64,000 bases of DNA from Dyadobacter jejuensis (GCF_003149085.1 NZ_QGDT01000001.1:124001-188000); one strand, 5' to 3'. Shown: positions 53,220-63,359, numbered from the stretch's first letter. Numbers and translations: made by a program. Notes: generated from the sequence alone by a model not told the origin.

Positions 53220-55346
53220 CTATCGAATCACGATTTGTTTGGTGAGGCTTTGGCCTTCTCCTGTAACGCGGATCAAGTATTTACCCGCTGGCATATTGGT
53301 GATGTTAATCTCCGCCCGGCTGTTAAGTATGGGGGTGGTCATCGATTTGACCAATCTGCCCTTAATATCGAAAAGGCTAATGTCGGCATCGTTTATAGCG
53401 TCACGGGCCTCGATATAGATAAAGGACTCTTGACTTGGGTTGGGATAAATCACTACTTCATTTTTCTCATTGGTTTTGAAGTCCCTCGAAGCTGTGTCCG
53501 AATAGCAAGTCAATATATTACCGTTCAAATTAAAGTCTACCTTGGCCTTGGCCGTATATTTTCCCGACTTCAATACTTTAATAATGTTGGCGGTGGTGTC
53601 GGTGTCCATCCCTGGCCTATTCCAGATGTAGGATTCGTTTAAACCCGGGGTCGCTATATTGGCGGTAATACTAAAAGGGCCCGACGACTCTATAACCGGT
53701 GCCGGGATTTGAGGTCGTATGGTCAGGGAGCGCACCTCCGATATATTGGATACACAACCAAATACATTTTGTCGTTGAACATAGTAATTACCCGTTTCGG
53801 CTATCTTGGCCTGTATGCCGGTAGCCACCAGGCTGTTGTCGGACTGGTCGTACCATTTGAAGATATCGGTATTGGCCGCTACTGAAAAGGTAAAAGCGGA
53901 GTCGGCACAGGCTTGTTGGTCGCCACTGGGTTCGATAATGGGGGTACTGGGCTTGGCATTGCCCTCGAGCACTACCACAGGCGAGAGGGTGCTATTTCCA
54001 AAAGCATCTTTTACAGTCGCTCTATAGGTGCCAGCGGCCGTTACCCGAATAGAGTTGCCGGTGCTGCCGTTGCTCCAGGTATAGGAGGCGTAGCCAGTAG
54101 GTAGGGTGATGGTCACCCCATTATTGTCGGTCGTACAAGTAGCGGTGATTTGCGGCATTAACGAAGGAGCTACAGGAGGAGCCTCAGCGAAAAACTGGGC
54201 ATCCATACTTTTGTACCAAGCGTCGGCTAGGATCGTCAAGGCATCGACCCCTACGAAGTGAGTATGATCGGGAAGCCTAAGTGGAACCAAAGGATCGGTT
54301 TCGGGGCCAGGGTAAGTCGGGTTAAATGGGGTGTCAATCACCGCATTTTGGGCGGCAATAATAGCGGGGTAAGTTTGTGCTGGAGCCGATTCTGGTTCAG
54401 ACGTCCGTGAGGTCCGAGCGATCATCCAGGTGATCCGTTTGCCTGTATCCGACTGTATCTTATTGATGATATGTTGTAAGCTCTCTCGGTAGAGCGTTGG
54501 GTCGGTTCCTTTGGCACCGTCGGTTTCCCCTTGCATCCACAGGATCGCTCTAACTCCAAACTGGTTGGCATAGTTCTTGGCCGATATCATCAGGTTAGCA
54601 TAGGGCATCCTAAAAGGGTATTTGAAGCCCCCGTAGCGGTTGTAGGTGTCCTTGCCGTCGGCACTTTCTGCCCAGTTGACTACGCTAGTTCCTTCCCATG
54701 CCGTATTGATAAATAGCACGGGTACATTGAGCTGGCTTACCAGCCTGTCACCGAGCATTCCCCAGCACCAGGCCGACTGCCCCCTGGGCGACATAAACTC
54801 CAAGTCGGTGGTTACTTTGGCAAATATGGGAGGAGCCGGGTCGGTGAGGCGATCGACCTCATCGTTGGTCCCATTGGTAATGTATATCACGCGGTCGTCG
54901 GTAGCTCCTGGGCCTGGGTATTTTTTGAGCCCTTGCGCGTTGGATTGGCCCGAAATTAGGAATACTTCTCCTACACCCAGCCGTTCCAGCACGTCCCTCG
55001 CTACGACGTTGCCATCTTTTATTCCTCTAATTTCAATGGTATACCAGCCTCCGTAGAGGGTTAGTCCGCCATAAAAGACGCCCCCCTTTGGGCTGTCGAC
55101 CAGGGTTTTCCATGCTTGTTCTACTCCTTGGCCCAGGATAACGGGCACTGCACGGACTTCAATCTTGTCGATTTCGATGCTGAATGTGCCAGAAATAGGT
55201 ACAGTCCTTTGCCCAGATATGTCCCGCTGGTAAACCGCCCTGGCGGCAGGGAAGGTTATTTTTAACTGTGCGAACACCGTTGCAGGAATAATTAGTAACA
55301 ATAACAGGGCTTTTGCTGCAATCTGAATGATTAAATTATTACGCAT
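53220..55346 (-). CDS. Secreted sialate O-acetylesterase-like (SASA) protein with T9SS sorting domain
   Basis: A 708-residue exported protein: signal peptide (ALLLLLIIPATVFAQ), SGNH-type SASA esterase domain (catalytic Ser in SGQSNAQG at about residue 135, WMQGETDGAKG, and the Asp/His pair in PDHTHFVGVDAL), Ig-like segments with CTTDNNGVTITL, TYTWSNGSTG-like YTWSNGSTG and QQACADSAFTFS, then a type A T9SS tail (VVIYPNPSQESF, and PAGKYLIRVTGEGQSLTKQIVIR). It should be exported by the type IX system to the cell surface or medium and remove acetyl groups from a glycan. The start is ATG 55346. A larger relative lies 156 bases upstream. Confidence 0.88.
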   Translation of the reverse strand: MRNNLIIQIAAKALLLLLIIPATVFAQLKITFPAARAVYQRDISGQRTVPISGTFSIEIDKIEVRAVPVILGQGVEQAWKTLVDSPKGGVFYGGLTLYGGWYTIEIRGIKDGNVVARDVLERLGVGEVFLISGQSNAQGLKKYPGPGATDDRVIYITNGTNDEVDRLTDPAPPIFAKVTTDLEFMSPRGQSAWCWGMLGDRLVSQLNVPVLFINTAWEGTSVVNWAESADGKDTYNRYGGFKYPFRMPYANLMISAKNYANQFGVRAILWMQGETDGAKGTDPTLYRESLQHIINKIQSDTGKRITWMIARTSRTSEPESAPAQTYPAIIAAQNAVIDTPFNPTYPGPETDPLVPLRLPDHTHFVGVDALTILADAWYKSMDAQFFAEAPPVAPSLMPQITATCTTDNNGVTITLPTGYASYTWSNGSTGNSIRVTAAGTYRATVKDAFGNSTLSPVVVLEGNAKPSTPIIEPSGDQQACADSAFTFSVAANTDIFKWYDQSDNSLVATGIQAKIAETGNYYVQRQNVFGCVSNISEVRSLTIRPQIPAPVIESSGPFSITANIATPGLNESYIWNRPGMDTDTTANIIKVLKSGKYTAKAKVDFNLNGNILTCYSDTASRDFKTNEKNEVVIYPNPSQESFIYIEARDAINDADISLFDIKGRLVKSMTTPILNSRAEINITNMPAGKYLIRVTGEGQSLTKQIVIR

Positions 55347-55502
55347 TGGAAATATAGGAACAGGTAAAATCTTCCATCGTCCGAAAGAATTAGTTGAAAC
55401 AGGTTTGCCCAGAGTTGAAACAAACGATGGCAAATTTAATATATTATTTTGGCTATAATATAACTATTCCGTTTTTTTGATTGGAAACCCTCCCTGCATT
55501 TC

Positions 55503-58500
55503 CTAGTGCAGTACTATAAATTTTTTGATTCCATTGAAGGAGCCAGATAAAACCCTAATGAAATAGGTGCCGGCCGGAAGACTAGATACCGGAATAAATT
55601 GTTGGCCACTTAATTCATTCACTGGGATGGTTTTGTGAACAATTCCTCGGATATCGACGATCTGTATCGTAGCATCTTTTAAGTTGTCGAGGGTTTCAAG
55701 GGTGATCTGGCCATCCATAACCGGGTTAGGGTAGACGATCATCGCACCAGCGTCGGATTGGGCTATAAAATAAAAAGGTTCGGAATAGGCAGAACTACAG
55801 CTGAGATCGGCCGAATATACAATGGCATCCTTGACGATGTAGGTGCCCGATTCGGCCGTTTTAATGGCTCTTCCTTCCTCCGAAAGTAGTTCTCCATTTT
55901 TTTGCCAGGTATAAACGCCGCTATTGAGGTTATTTACCGCACTCAGGGTGTATACGCCCGTTTGCTCGATTTCCGGAGTCGTTGGGGCGGGCTTGGCGTC
56001 GATTACTAATACATTGGACGATAGAGAGCGGCAGCCTTGGTGGTCTATGGTTTGGGCAAAATAACTTCCCGACTGGTCGACGGTTATCGTGGCGGCATCC
56101 TGTCCGTCGCTCCATACGACTTGTCCGGAGGCCGAGGCGCTTAGTGTGGTGGTGGTACCTTCACAAAAGGTAGAAGGGCCTTCTAGCCTGGCCGTAGGAG
56201 GGGCTGGTAAGGATAATGTTTGTGTCTGTATGGTATTGCTAGGGTCGGAGAAGCAATTGAATTCATTGCCGGTCTGTACCTGGTAACTACCCGAAGAATT
56301 GACGGTAATCGACCCCGTGGTCAGCCCATTATTCCATTTGTAGGACGTAGCAGACGGAGCCTGAAGGGTTACGGACAGGTTCTCACAGAAGGTGGTAGGG
56401 CCTAAAGCAGTAATGCTGGGCTGCGGTGGAATAGGGTTTTTAACTACCTTCGTCACGGCCGATGGCGGAGAAATACAGCCGTTGGCGTCCTTAGCCGAAA
56501 TGGTATATTCCCCACTTTCATAAATAGCGATTTCGGGATTGTTGGAACCATTACTCCAGACGTATATATGTGCTGGGCTACTCTGTAATAGGGTGAAGTC
56601 GCGTTCACAAAAGGTGGTGGGCTTTAAGGCCGTAATCGATGGGGTCGCTGGAAGGCTATTGACCTTGGTAGTCACGGGGTCGGAGCTTGCCTCGCATCCA
56701 TTCGCATCCCTTTGCTTAAGCGTAAAGGTCCCGGAGGTGGTCACGTCCAAGGTTTTGTTATTGGAGCCTGTGCTCCAGATATTGCCACTGTCGTAGCTGG
56801 AAGTCATCGTAAGGACTTCGCCTTCACAGAAGTTAGGGTTTCTGCTCAGGTTAATTTGGGGCTTGGCAGGGATTGGGTTGACTTTGACAACCACCGGGTC
56901 GGAGTCGGGTGAAAAGCAACCAAAATCATCTTGTGCTTTTACTGTAAAAGTCCCTGAAGAGCTTACTTCTATACTCCCTGAAGTGGCCCCTGACGACCAT
57001 AGGTTTTTTACCTTACTGTTGGATTGTAGTTGAACGGCCCCTCCTTCACAAAAGGTGGTGGCACCAGTCACCTGGATGGCCGGCTTGTCGGGTAAGGGTG
57101 AGGTAAGTACGGTAACCGCATAGGGGTCGGAGGTATTTTCGCATCCATATACACTCGTGCTGGTTACGGTAAAGGTCCCCCCGGTAGATACGGCCAGTCG
57201 TTGCTCCACCGAGCCGGTATTCCATCGGATCCCACTGCCTACACTGGAAACCAAGGTGGCGGTATTTCCCAAACAAACCGGATTGCTACCTTCTAGGCTT
57301 ATAACCGGTTTTGGGCCTATAATAGATTCTGTAATCTTAATTTCGGAGGAAAAGACATAATTCCCATAGCTATCCGTTGCCTTTACCCTATAGGTGCCAT
57401 TGCCTACCGTGACGCTCTGTCCCGACTGCCCATTCGACCAGCTATAGGAGGAGTACCCCCCGTTGGTGGCCGTTAGCTGAAGGGACGATCCTGCGCAACT
57501 CACCGCAATATCCAGGGGACTCGCAGCGGAGTAGGGGACCGAGTTGTTGAAAAATTGATCGGTCAAAGCCGTATTCCAGGCTTGGGAAAGGGAATTTAAC
57601 CCCGCATCGGTAAAATGCACGCCGTCGCCCCGGTTAAAAGTATTACTACGGGGAATCTGGATGACGTCGGTGTCGGGACCTTGAAAAGTGTTGGAGGTGG
57701 TATTGATGGCCGTCTGCTGGCCAGTTCTTACCATCTGGTTGACCCCCCTGGTATTGTCATAAGAACTCAGCGAGATCACCCACGAAATATCTTTTCCACT
57801 CTCCAGGCGATTGGCATCAATAACGGCCTTTAGGTCTTGGGCGTATTGGTCCGATGTGGTGGAGAATATGGGGTGCGTTGCAAAATAATTGTCCGCCTCG
57901 CCTTGTTCCCAAAGCACGGCCCTTACCCCTGTAATCGGGACATAATATTGCATGACCCAGCGAAGATTGAGGAAGGGCATTCCACTGGGCGCATAAGGCA
58001 TGCCAGAGTAAGGCGAATAGGCCGTTGTGGTAATACTCTCTTTCCAAGTCTTTACCATAGTTCCCTCAAAACCGGTGTTAAAAAACAGAATGGGTACGTT
58101 CAATCGGCTGGCGAGCAGATCGCCCAAATGTCCCCAGGCCCAAGCCGAAAGTCCTCGGGGGGCGATCTGGCTACTGGCATCCAAATGACTAAATTGGGGG
58201 TAGGGCAGGCCCGTTACATGGTCATCGTAGAGATTGGTATAATTGACGGTATTCACACGGTCGTCAGTAACTTCGGGAATTCCAAAATTGGCATATCCCT
58301 GGGCATTGGACTGGCCGCTTACGATAAATACCTCCCCTATACCCACATGTTCGACCGTTGCCGAACCTACGTCGGTACTGCCTAGCTTGCCTCTTACTTC
58401 TAGCTTGTACCAGCCTCCGTCGCTTTCGATACTTCCCGAGAATATACCTCCCTGTGGATTGTTCTGTAATACGTGCCAGTCTATACTAGTACCTCCATTA

Positions 58501-58700
58501 AGCGCCACCAGCCTGGCCTCTACCTTATCGATGCTGCTGGTGAAGCTCCCTCTGACTTGGATGGTAGCCCGGTTCGATTGGTTTCTTTGAACCACCAATC
58601 GGTCCATTGGAAAATCAATTGTTATTTGCGCATGGCTCTCAATAATTGAAAAAAGGCAAAGTAATGTTATTTTAAGGGCAGATGTTACCGAAAAGTTCAT
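55503..58700 (-). CDS. Large secreted SASA-type esterase with Ig-like repeats and T9SS sorting domain
   Basis: A 1065-residue exported protein with a signal peptide (LLCLFSIIESHAQ). The SGNH/SASA domain comes first (SGQSNAQG, LWEQGEADNYFAT and the Asp/His pair in GDGVHFTDAGL). Next is an array of Ig/PKD-like modules of about 74 residues, with the recurring pattern FCEG...W(S/N)xG...SGxYxVxxxDxxGC, and last a type A T9SS tail (MIVYPNPVMDGQITLE, and PAGTYFIRVLSGSFNGIKKF). The start is ATG 58700; a frame to 58763 adds 21 residues. Relative to the downstream paralogue it has several more modules. Confidence 0.88.
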   Translation of the reverse strand: MNFSVTSALKITLLCLFSIIESHAQITIDFPMDRLVVQRNQSNRATIQVRGSFTSSIDKVEARLVALNGGTSIDWHVLQNNPQGGIFSGSIESDGGWYKLEVRGKLGSTDVGSATVEHVGIGEVFIVSGQSNAQGYANFGIPEVTDDRVNTVNYTNLYDDHVTGLPYPQFSHLDASSQIAPRGLSAWAWGHLGDLLASRLNVPILFFNTGFEGTMVKTWKESITTTAYSPYSGMPYAPSGMPFLNLRWVMQYYVPITGVRAVLWEQGEADNYFATHPIFSTTSDQYAQDLKAVIDANRLESGKDISWVISLSSYDNTRGVNQMVRTGQQTAINTTSNTFQGPDTDVIQIPRSNTFNRGDGVHFTDAGLNSLSQAWNTALTDQFFNNSVPYSAASPLDIAVSCAGSSLQLTATNGGYSSYSWSNGQSGQSVTVGNGTYRVKATDSYGNYVFSSEIKITESIIGPKPVISLEGSNPVCLGNTATLVSSVGSGIRWNTGSVEQRLAVSTGGTFTVTSTSVYGCENTSDPYAVTVLTSPLPDKPAIQVTGATTFCEGGAVQLQSNSKVKNLWSSGATSGSIEVSSSGTFTVKAQDDFGCFSPDSDPVVVKVNPIPAKPQINLSRNPNFCEGEVLTMTSSYDSGNIWSTGSNNKTLDVTTSGTFTLKQRDANGCEASSDPVTTKVNSLPATPSITALKPTTFCERDFTLLQSSPAHIYVWSNGSNNPEIAIYESGEYTISAKDANGCISPPSAVTKVVKNPIPPQPSITALGPTTFCENLSVTLQAPSATSYKWNNGLTTGSITVNSSGSYQVQTGNEFNCFSDPSNTIQTQTLSLPAPPTARLEGPSTFCEGTTTTLSASASGQVVWSDGQDAATITVDQSGSYFAQTIDHQGCRSLSSNVLVIDAKPAPTTPEIEQTGVYTLSAVNNLNSGVYTWQKNGELLSEEGRAIKTAESGTYIVKDAIVYSADLSCSSAYSEPFYFIAQSDAGAMIVYPNPVMDGQITLETLDNLKDATIQIVDIRGIVHKTIPVNELSGQQFIPVSSLPAGTYFIRVLSGSFNGIKKFIVLH
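55984..57316 (-). repeat. Array of about six Ig-like modules (protein level)
   Basis: Six consecutive modules of about 74 residues (222 bases) occur in the 1065-residue esterase, each beginning with a proline-rich link (PDKPAI, PAKPQI, PATPSI, PPQPSI, PAPPTA) and holding FCEG or similar and SGxYxV/SGTFTV. DNA identity between copies is low, so they are old. A less similar module flanks each end. Confidence 0.8.
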
Positions 58701-58776
58701 GGCTACGCAAACTGGAATTTTTGAGTTTTTGAGGTGACACCAAATTACTACTAATAGTTGCACCGTTCCAAAAAAC

Positions 58777-59784
58777 TTATTTAACGTCCAACGTCGTATT
58801 GATTCGACTCCATATGTAATCTTTTAATTGTTCAATACCTTCTTGGGTTATTGCTGAAATAAAGATGGTAGAGATTCCTTCTGGTAGCTTGTCCTTGATT
58901 TCGTCCCTAAATTCTTCAGGGATAAGGTCCATTTTTGAGATGGCCAAGAGGCGATCTTTGTCGAGTAACGATGGGTTATACAGTTTCAGTTCTTCTAATA
59001 GGGTATGGTATTCGGCAAGAATGTCTTCAGTATCGGCCGGAATCATAAACAGCAGAATCGAATTGCGTTCTATATGCCTCAGGAAGCGAATTCCTAGGCC
59101 TTTTCCTTGTGAAGCACCCTCTATGATCCCCGGGATGTCGGCCATTACAAAGGAACGGAAGTCTCGATACGGAACCACCCCTAGGTTGGGGACCAGGGTA
59201 GTAAAAGGGTAGTCGGCAATCTCTGGCTTAGCAGCCGAAACGGCCGAAAGCAAGGTGGACTTTCCTGCATTAGGAAAGCCTACAAGACCTACATCGGCCA
59301 GTACCTTTAGTTCAAGAATGACCCACTCTTCCCTTCCTGGCTCGCCAGGTTGCGCATGCTGTGGGGTCTGATTGGTGGCCGATTTGAAATGGTCGTTTCC
59401 CAATCCGCCGCGGCCACCTTTCAATAATATGATCTCTTGGCCATCTTCGGTGATCTCACACACCTGTTCGCCGGTTTCGGCCATACGTGCGATGGTGCCC
59501 AACGGAACTTCAAGGACGATGTCCTTACCCTCAGCTCCCGTTCTACGGCCCCCTTCGCCGTTCACCCCATTAAAGGCCTTTACGTGCTTGGTGTACTTTA
59601 AGTGTAACAGGGTCCAAAGCTGGGTGTTTCCTCTCAGAATTACGTGTCCGCCTCTACCTCCATCACCCCCATCAGGTCCGCCTTTTTCAACGTGTTTCTC
59701 ACGTCGGAAGTGCATGGATCCGGCTCCGCCGGCCCCTGATTTTGCATTAATTTTTACGTAATCTATAAAATTGGAAGAAGCCAT
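58777..59784 (-). CDS. obg: GTPase Obg
   Basis: A 335-residue essential GTPase tied to ribosome maturation and stress control. The N-terminal Obg fold is glycine-rich ([18 protein letters not shown], and [19 protein letters not shown]). The G domain has G1 [10 protein letters not shown] near residue 167, the switch [11 protein letters not shown]3 [10 protein letters not shown] and G4-like ISKMDLI. The C-terminal OCT domain of some Obg proteins is absent, so this is the short type. It follows adk by 35 bases on the same strand, an arrangement I believe is common in Bacteroidota. Confidence 0.96.
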   Translation of the reverse strand: MASSNFIDYVKINAKSGAGGAGSMHFRREKHVEKGGPDGGDGGRGGHVILRGNTQLWTLLHLKYTKHVKAFNGVNGEGGRRTGAEGKDIVLEVPLGTIARMAETGEQVCEITEDGQEIILLKGGRGGLGNDHFKSATNQTPQHAQPGEPGREEWVILELKVLADVGLVGFPNAGKSTLLSAVSAAKPEIADYPFTTLVPNLGVVPYRDFRSFVMADIPGIIEGASQGKGLGIRFLRHIERNSILLFMIPADTEDILAEYHTLLEELKLYNPSLLDKDRLLAISKMDLIPEEFRDEIKDKLPEGISTIFISAITQEGIEQLKDYIWSRINTTLDVK

Positions 59785-59819
59785 TATTGGGTCTTAATGT
59801 TAAAATATGTAAACAGGGC

Positions 59820-60386
59820 TTAGCCTATGGCCTCGGTGATCGACTGGAAAATTTCAGATATCTCCCCTGTTCCTTTTACAGCCACATACTTCTCTTGTGA
59901 ACGGTAAAAATCGGCTACAGGGGTCGTCTTAGTGTTGTATTCCTGTATCCGTTTGCGGATCAATTCCTCATTCTGGTCGTCGGGCCGGCCCGATGTCTTA
60001 CCTCTGTTGAGTAGCCTAGCCAGTAGCTCTTCATTGTCTACCTCTAAGCCTACCATTACTTGTATGGATTCGCCATAAGAAGCCAAAAGGGCGTCCAAAG
60101 CTTCGGCTTGCTTTACAGTCCTAGGAAAACCGTCGAAGATAAACCCTGCCGCCTGGCGGTTCTCTTGAAGCTTGCTGTCGATCATGCCAATCACGACCTC
60201 ATCGGGTACCAGCAATCCTTGATCCATAAGGGTTTTGGCCTTCATTCCTAGCTCGGTACCTTGCTGGATCTGAGACCGTAGCAGGTCGCCTGTCGATAAA
60301 TGAATGAGCTTGTACTGGGCAATGATTTTCTCGCTTTGAGTGCCTTTCCCTGCCCCTGGAGGGCCAAAAAGAATAAGATTGAGCAT
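59820..60386 (-). CDS. adk: Adenylate kinase
   Basis: Interconverts ATP, ADP and AMP. The 188-residue protein has the P-loop FGPPGAGKGTQ at residues 7-17, the AMP-binding LIHLSTGDLLRSQI, the signature FDGFPRTVKQAEAL and the LID region LLNRGKTSGRPDDQ. It lacks the zinc-type LID insert, so it is the short bacterial form. It precedes obg. Confidence 0.97.
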   Translation of the reverse strand: MLNLILFGPPGAGKGTQSEKIIAQYKLIHLSTGDLLRSQIQQGTELGMKAKTLMDQGLLVPDEVVIGMIDSKLQENRQAAGFIFDGFPRTVKQAEALDALLASYGESIQVMVGLEVDNEELLARLLNRGKTSGRPDDQNEELIRKRIQEYNTKTTPVADFYRSQEKYVAVKGTGEISEIFQSITEAIG

Positions 60387-60489
60387 AGGAGCTTATTAAG
60401 GTTGGGTGTCGCTAAAGTTGGTTGTTTTTGGCAAATTTACAACTCTTACCTTTTGTCAGCTAATTATCAATCAATATTTTAAAATAAAA

Positions 60490-60517
60490 TCCCCCAGATA
60501 GACAATAACCTGAGGGA
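60490..60517 (-). terminator. Terminator-like hairpin
   Basis: An 8-base-pair stem with one G-T pair encloses a 12-base loop, and on the minus strand is followed by TTTTATTTT. It sits 24 bases after the stop of the 258-residue secreted protein gene. Confidence 0.6.
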
Positions 60518-60540
60518 AGTGTAGCGTCGTGAAGCCTTTC

Positions 60541-61317
60541 TTATTCGGGGAGAACGTATCTTTTTACGGTGCCGTCCTCGTTTTGAGTCACCATTACGAA
60601 AAGGGTGCCTTTGGCCTGTCTTTTTAGTTCAATCTGGCCCACAAATTCACCCTGATAGTCTTTTAGACTCTTGTCCCCTACGTCTTTCCCCTTCGTATCG
60701 GTGACTCTGATGTGTACATCTCCTTTTTGAAGGGCGTGGAAACGTATATTTAACTGGCCATCATTGGGTTTGTTTGCATAAACACTGAGCCCGCTAATCG
60801 CCGAAGGCTTAGGCCGTTCTTCGGACCAAAACCTGCCCATACGATCGCCTATGTTTTCCATCTCACGGACAATAGTCCGTGCCTTTGGGCTAATAGAGCG
60901 CTCAAAATGCCGCATTTGACTCTTAATATTTTCCGCTGCTAGGTCCCAATCCTTGTCGAGGTCATCCCAGTGATAGGCTAAGGCGTCTTCATCGGCAGAG
61001 CGGCGGTTGCTTTCCCTGTGCGACTCCCCAGCTGTGCGGCGGTGGTTATCCTCAATCGTTATCGACACCAGCTGCTTCTGGTCGTCCACTCCCAGAGAGT
61101 CCAGCACCTTGTCGATAAAGACCTGCTGGTCCTTTTCGGTCATAGGGGGAAGCTTGTATTCCTTTATCTTATCCTCGGTCTTGCCTTCCTTTTGGTCGGT
61201 AATTTTAATGCGGATTTTGCTATAAGCCTTATCCTGGGCTAGGGCGGTCACGCTCCAGCCCATTAGGAGTAGGCCGAGTAGGGCCAGGGACCTTGTCATG
61301 CTATTGAATTTTTTCAT
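60541..61317 (-). CDS. Secreted protein with T9SS-like C-terminal domain, unknown function
   Basis: A 258-residue protein with a signal peptide (ALLGLLLMGWSVTALAQ). The first part is a charged, mostly helical region (YSKIRIKITDQKEGKTEDKI, then ESHRESNRRSADEDALAYHW), with no known domain. The end (LSVYANKPNDGQLNIRFHAL, then GDVHIRVTDTKGK and KGTLFVMVTQNEDG) resembles a type A sorting domain but lacks the usual YPNP, having VYANKPN instead. I think it is exported by the type IX route, with less confidence than for the esterases. It lies divergent from the histidine kinase gene, 177 bases away. Confidence 0.65.
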   Translation of the reverse strand: MKKFNSMTRSLALLGLLLMGWSVTALAQDKAYSKIRIKITDQKEGKTEDKIKEYKLPPMTEKDQQVFIDKVLDSLGVDDQKQLVSITIEDNHRRTAGESHRESNRRSADEDALAYHWDDLDKDWDLAAENIKSQMRHFERSISPKARTIVREMENIGDRMGRFWSEERPKPSAISGLSVYANKPNDGQLNIRFHALQKGDVHIRVTDTKGKDVGDKSLKDYQGEFVGQIELKRQAKGTLFVMVTQNEDGTVKRYVLPE

Positions 61318-61424
61318 GGCTTGCTAGTGTTTAATTTATATATTGAACCGTGTAAAATTATAACTTATTGATTAGTAGGCGTGTTAAAAAGTGTTAAATG
61401 CTGCACTTTGGCCAAGGGATGACG

Positions 61425-61432
61425 TAAATTTG
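61425..61432 (+). promoter_or_regulatory. Candidate -7 promoter element of the histidine kinase gene
   Basis: TAAATTTG matches TAnnTTTG 62 bases before the ATG. The nearest TTTG (61407-61410) is 14 bases upstream, short of the usual 17-23. Confidence 0.35.
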
Positions 61433-61494
61433 CTAAGCGCAATAAGGATGGTAAGACGGTTGCCAGCGTTGCATCCAAAAGAGAAATTAGTTTT

Positions 61495-63273
61495 ATGACC
61501 AAAAGAAAGATACAGATCATTATAGGGTTGATGTGCGTGGCGATGATAGGCCTTGTAGCCCTGCAGTGGTACTGGATTAGGGAAGCCAAAGCCATTCGCA
61601 ACGATCAGTTTAACCATAAAGTCGCCGAGTCGGTACAGGAAGTGGTGCATCGGCTAGAAAAGCAAGAAATGAGGTATTTGCTACAGCAGCGCATCGACAG
61701 CGAGCAACAAAAGAATAAGCTCGACCGTATCGCCAAGCTACGCAATACCCCCGTCAAAAAATCGAAGCCCGCTCCCACTCCAGCTAACAGGAAGCCTACC
61801 CAAAAACCTTCCCCCAAATATGCCGTTATCATAGGTCCGCATGGGGAAGAAATCCATTATGAAATCGTGTCGGAACAGGTGCCTACGGATGCCTTGAGCC
61901 CTAACTTTCGGATAATGGCCGATTTCCAGCAACAAATTGTCGAAGAGTTTTTCGATGCCCAGCGCAAAGGTGCTGCCGGAATGGATGCCTTTATACGGAG
62001 GCGTCTGGACGATGAACGTACCTTGGGCAAGGTTTTCTCCGAGGCCTCTACCAGTAAGGAACCTACAGCTGGCTCACCTGCCGAGCGCGCCGTATCTCCC
62101 AAAGCAGGGAGCGACGCCCAGGCCCATTCTAATGAACTTCCTAGTCCTAAAATTAGCCAAGAACCCGACAAAGTCGCATTGCTCAGGGACGTGATGCAGG
62201 ACCTGTTGTATACCAAAAGACCTATTCACGAAAGGGTCAATCGCTTTTTGCTCGATACCCTTTTAAGGAAAGAACTTAACGCCAATGGAATAGACATCCC
62301 CTTTGAGTTCGCCGTGCAAGATGCCCACCCTCAAAAATTTATCTTTGCGACGGCCCGAATATCCAGTACCGACTGGCAGACAAAGTCCTATAAAGCCGCT
62401 TTGTTCCCTAATGAGATGGCGCCCACCCAGAACCTTTTGATGGTGTATTTCCCCGATCAGGAAAAGTATATCCTGAGCAATATGGGGGTACTTTTTGGGG
62501 GCTCTGGTACCCTGATATTGGTGGTGATGGGCTGCTTTTATCTGGCCGTTTCGACCATAATTAGGCAGAAGAAGATGTCGGATATTAAGACCGATTTTAT
62601 CAATAATATGACCCACGAACTCAAAACACCGATTTCGACGATAGGGCTGGCAGTGGACATGGCCCACGAAGTGAGTACCGAACCCGCCCCTCCCAAAATG
62701 AGTCGATATCTGGGAATTATTCAAGAAGAGAATAAACGGCTGGGGGTTCATGTGGAAAAGGTATTGCAAATGGCCATGCTGGAGAAGGGAGAGGTCAGGC
62801 TCGAAAGGAAATCAATACCCATGCAGGACCTTATCTCTCAGGCACTAAATAGCCTGTCGATGCAGATCGAAAAAAGGGATGGAAAGGTGGATCTGGCCTT
62901 CGAAGCCGACCATGATTTGGTTTATGGAGATGAAATACACCTGCTTAATATCCTTAAAAACTTATTGGATAATGCCATCAAGTATTCTCCAAACCAATTG
63001 CTGATTAATATCCAAACCAGCAACAAAAACAATGGTATTCAGATCGTCATTCAAGATGAGGGGGTGGGGCTTAAAAAAGAGCAACTAAGCCGAATATTTG
63101 AGACCTTCTACCGAGTGCCCACTGGCGACGTACACGATGTCAAGGGCTTTGGTCTGGGCCTCAGTTATGTTAGAAAAATGGTTTTGGCCCATCAGGGCAC
63201 CATCCAGGTTCAGAGTAAGCTGGGGCAGGGGAGTACCTTTACCCTGTGGTTCCCGACGGCCATGGAGGCATAA
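61495..63273 (+). CDS. Two-transmembrane sensor histidine kinase
   Basis: A 592-residue inner-membrane kinase. The first helix is residues 7-25 and the second about 336-353; between them is a periplasmic sensor region of about 310 residues with no recognised domain, including a basic Pro-rich stretch (KKSKPAPTPANRKPTQK). The cytoplasmic part has the HisKA phospho-acceptor His374 in NNMTHELKTPIS, then the N-box LLDNAIKYSP, G1 DEGVGLKKEQ and G2 GFGLGLSYVRKM. No response regulator is next to it; valS follows 86 bases later. Confidence 0.93.
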   Translation: MTKRKIQIIIGLMCVAMIGLVALQWYWIREAKAIRNDQFNHKVAESVQEVVHRLEKQEMRYLLQQRIDSEQQKNKLDRIAKLRNTPVKKSKPAPTPANRKPTQKPSPKYAVIIGPHGEEIHYEIVSEQVPTDALSPNFRIMADFQQQIVEEFFDAQRKGAAGMDAFIRRRLDDERTLGKVFSEASTSKEPTAGSPAERAVSPKAGSDAQAHSNELPSPKISQEPDKVALLRDVMQDLLYTKRPIHERVNRFLLDTLLRKELNANGIDIPFEFAVQDAHPQKFIFATARISSTDWQTKSYKAALFPNEMAPTQNLLMVYFPDQEKYILSNMGVLFGGSGTLILVVMGCFYLAVSTIIRQKKMSDIKTDFINNMTHELKTPISTIGLAVDMAHEVSTEPAPPKMSRYLGIIQEENKRLGVHVEKVLQMAMLEKGEVRLERKSIPMQDLISQALNSLSMQIEKRDGKVDLAFEADHDLVYGDEIHLLNILKNLLDNAIKYSPNQLLINIQTSNKNNGIQIVIQDEGVGLKKEQLSRIFETFYRVPTGDVHDVKGFGLGLSYVRKMVLAHQGTIQVQSKLGQGSTFTLWFPTAMEA

Positions 63274-63359
63274 AAATTTAGAATATATGCGATTCAAATC
63301 CTAACTTGCCGTCTTTTTAAGGCAGTAACGCGCAAAACAACGCATTTTATTCTACAAGA

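Noticed and set aside
53163..53642. Plus-strand frame of 159 residues at the end of the 708-residue esterase
   Set aside because: It is antisense to the T9SS tail and contains the terminator hairpin at its start; no domain is seen.
55984..57316. Ig-like module array considered as a possible DNA repeat or CRISPR-like array
   Set aside because: Repetition is only at protein level with low DNA identity and spacing of about 222 bases; it is plain coding sequence.
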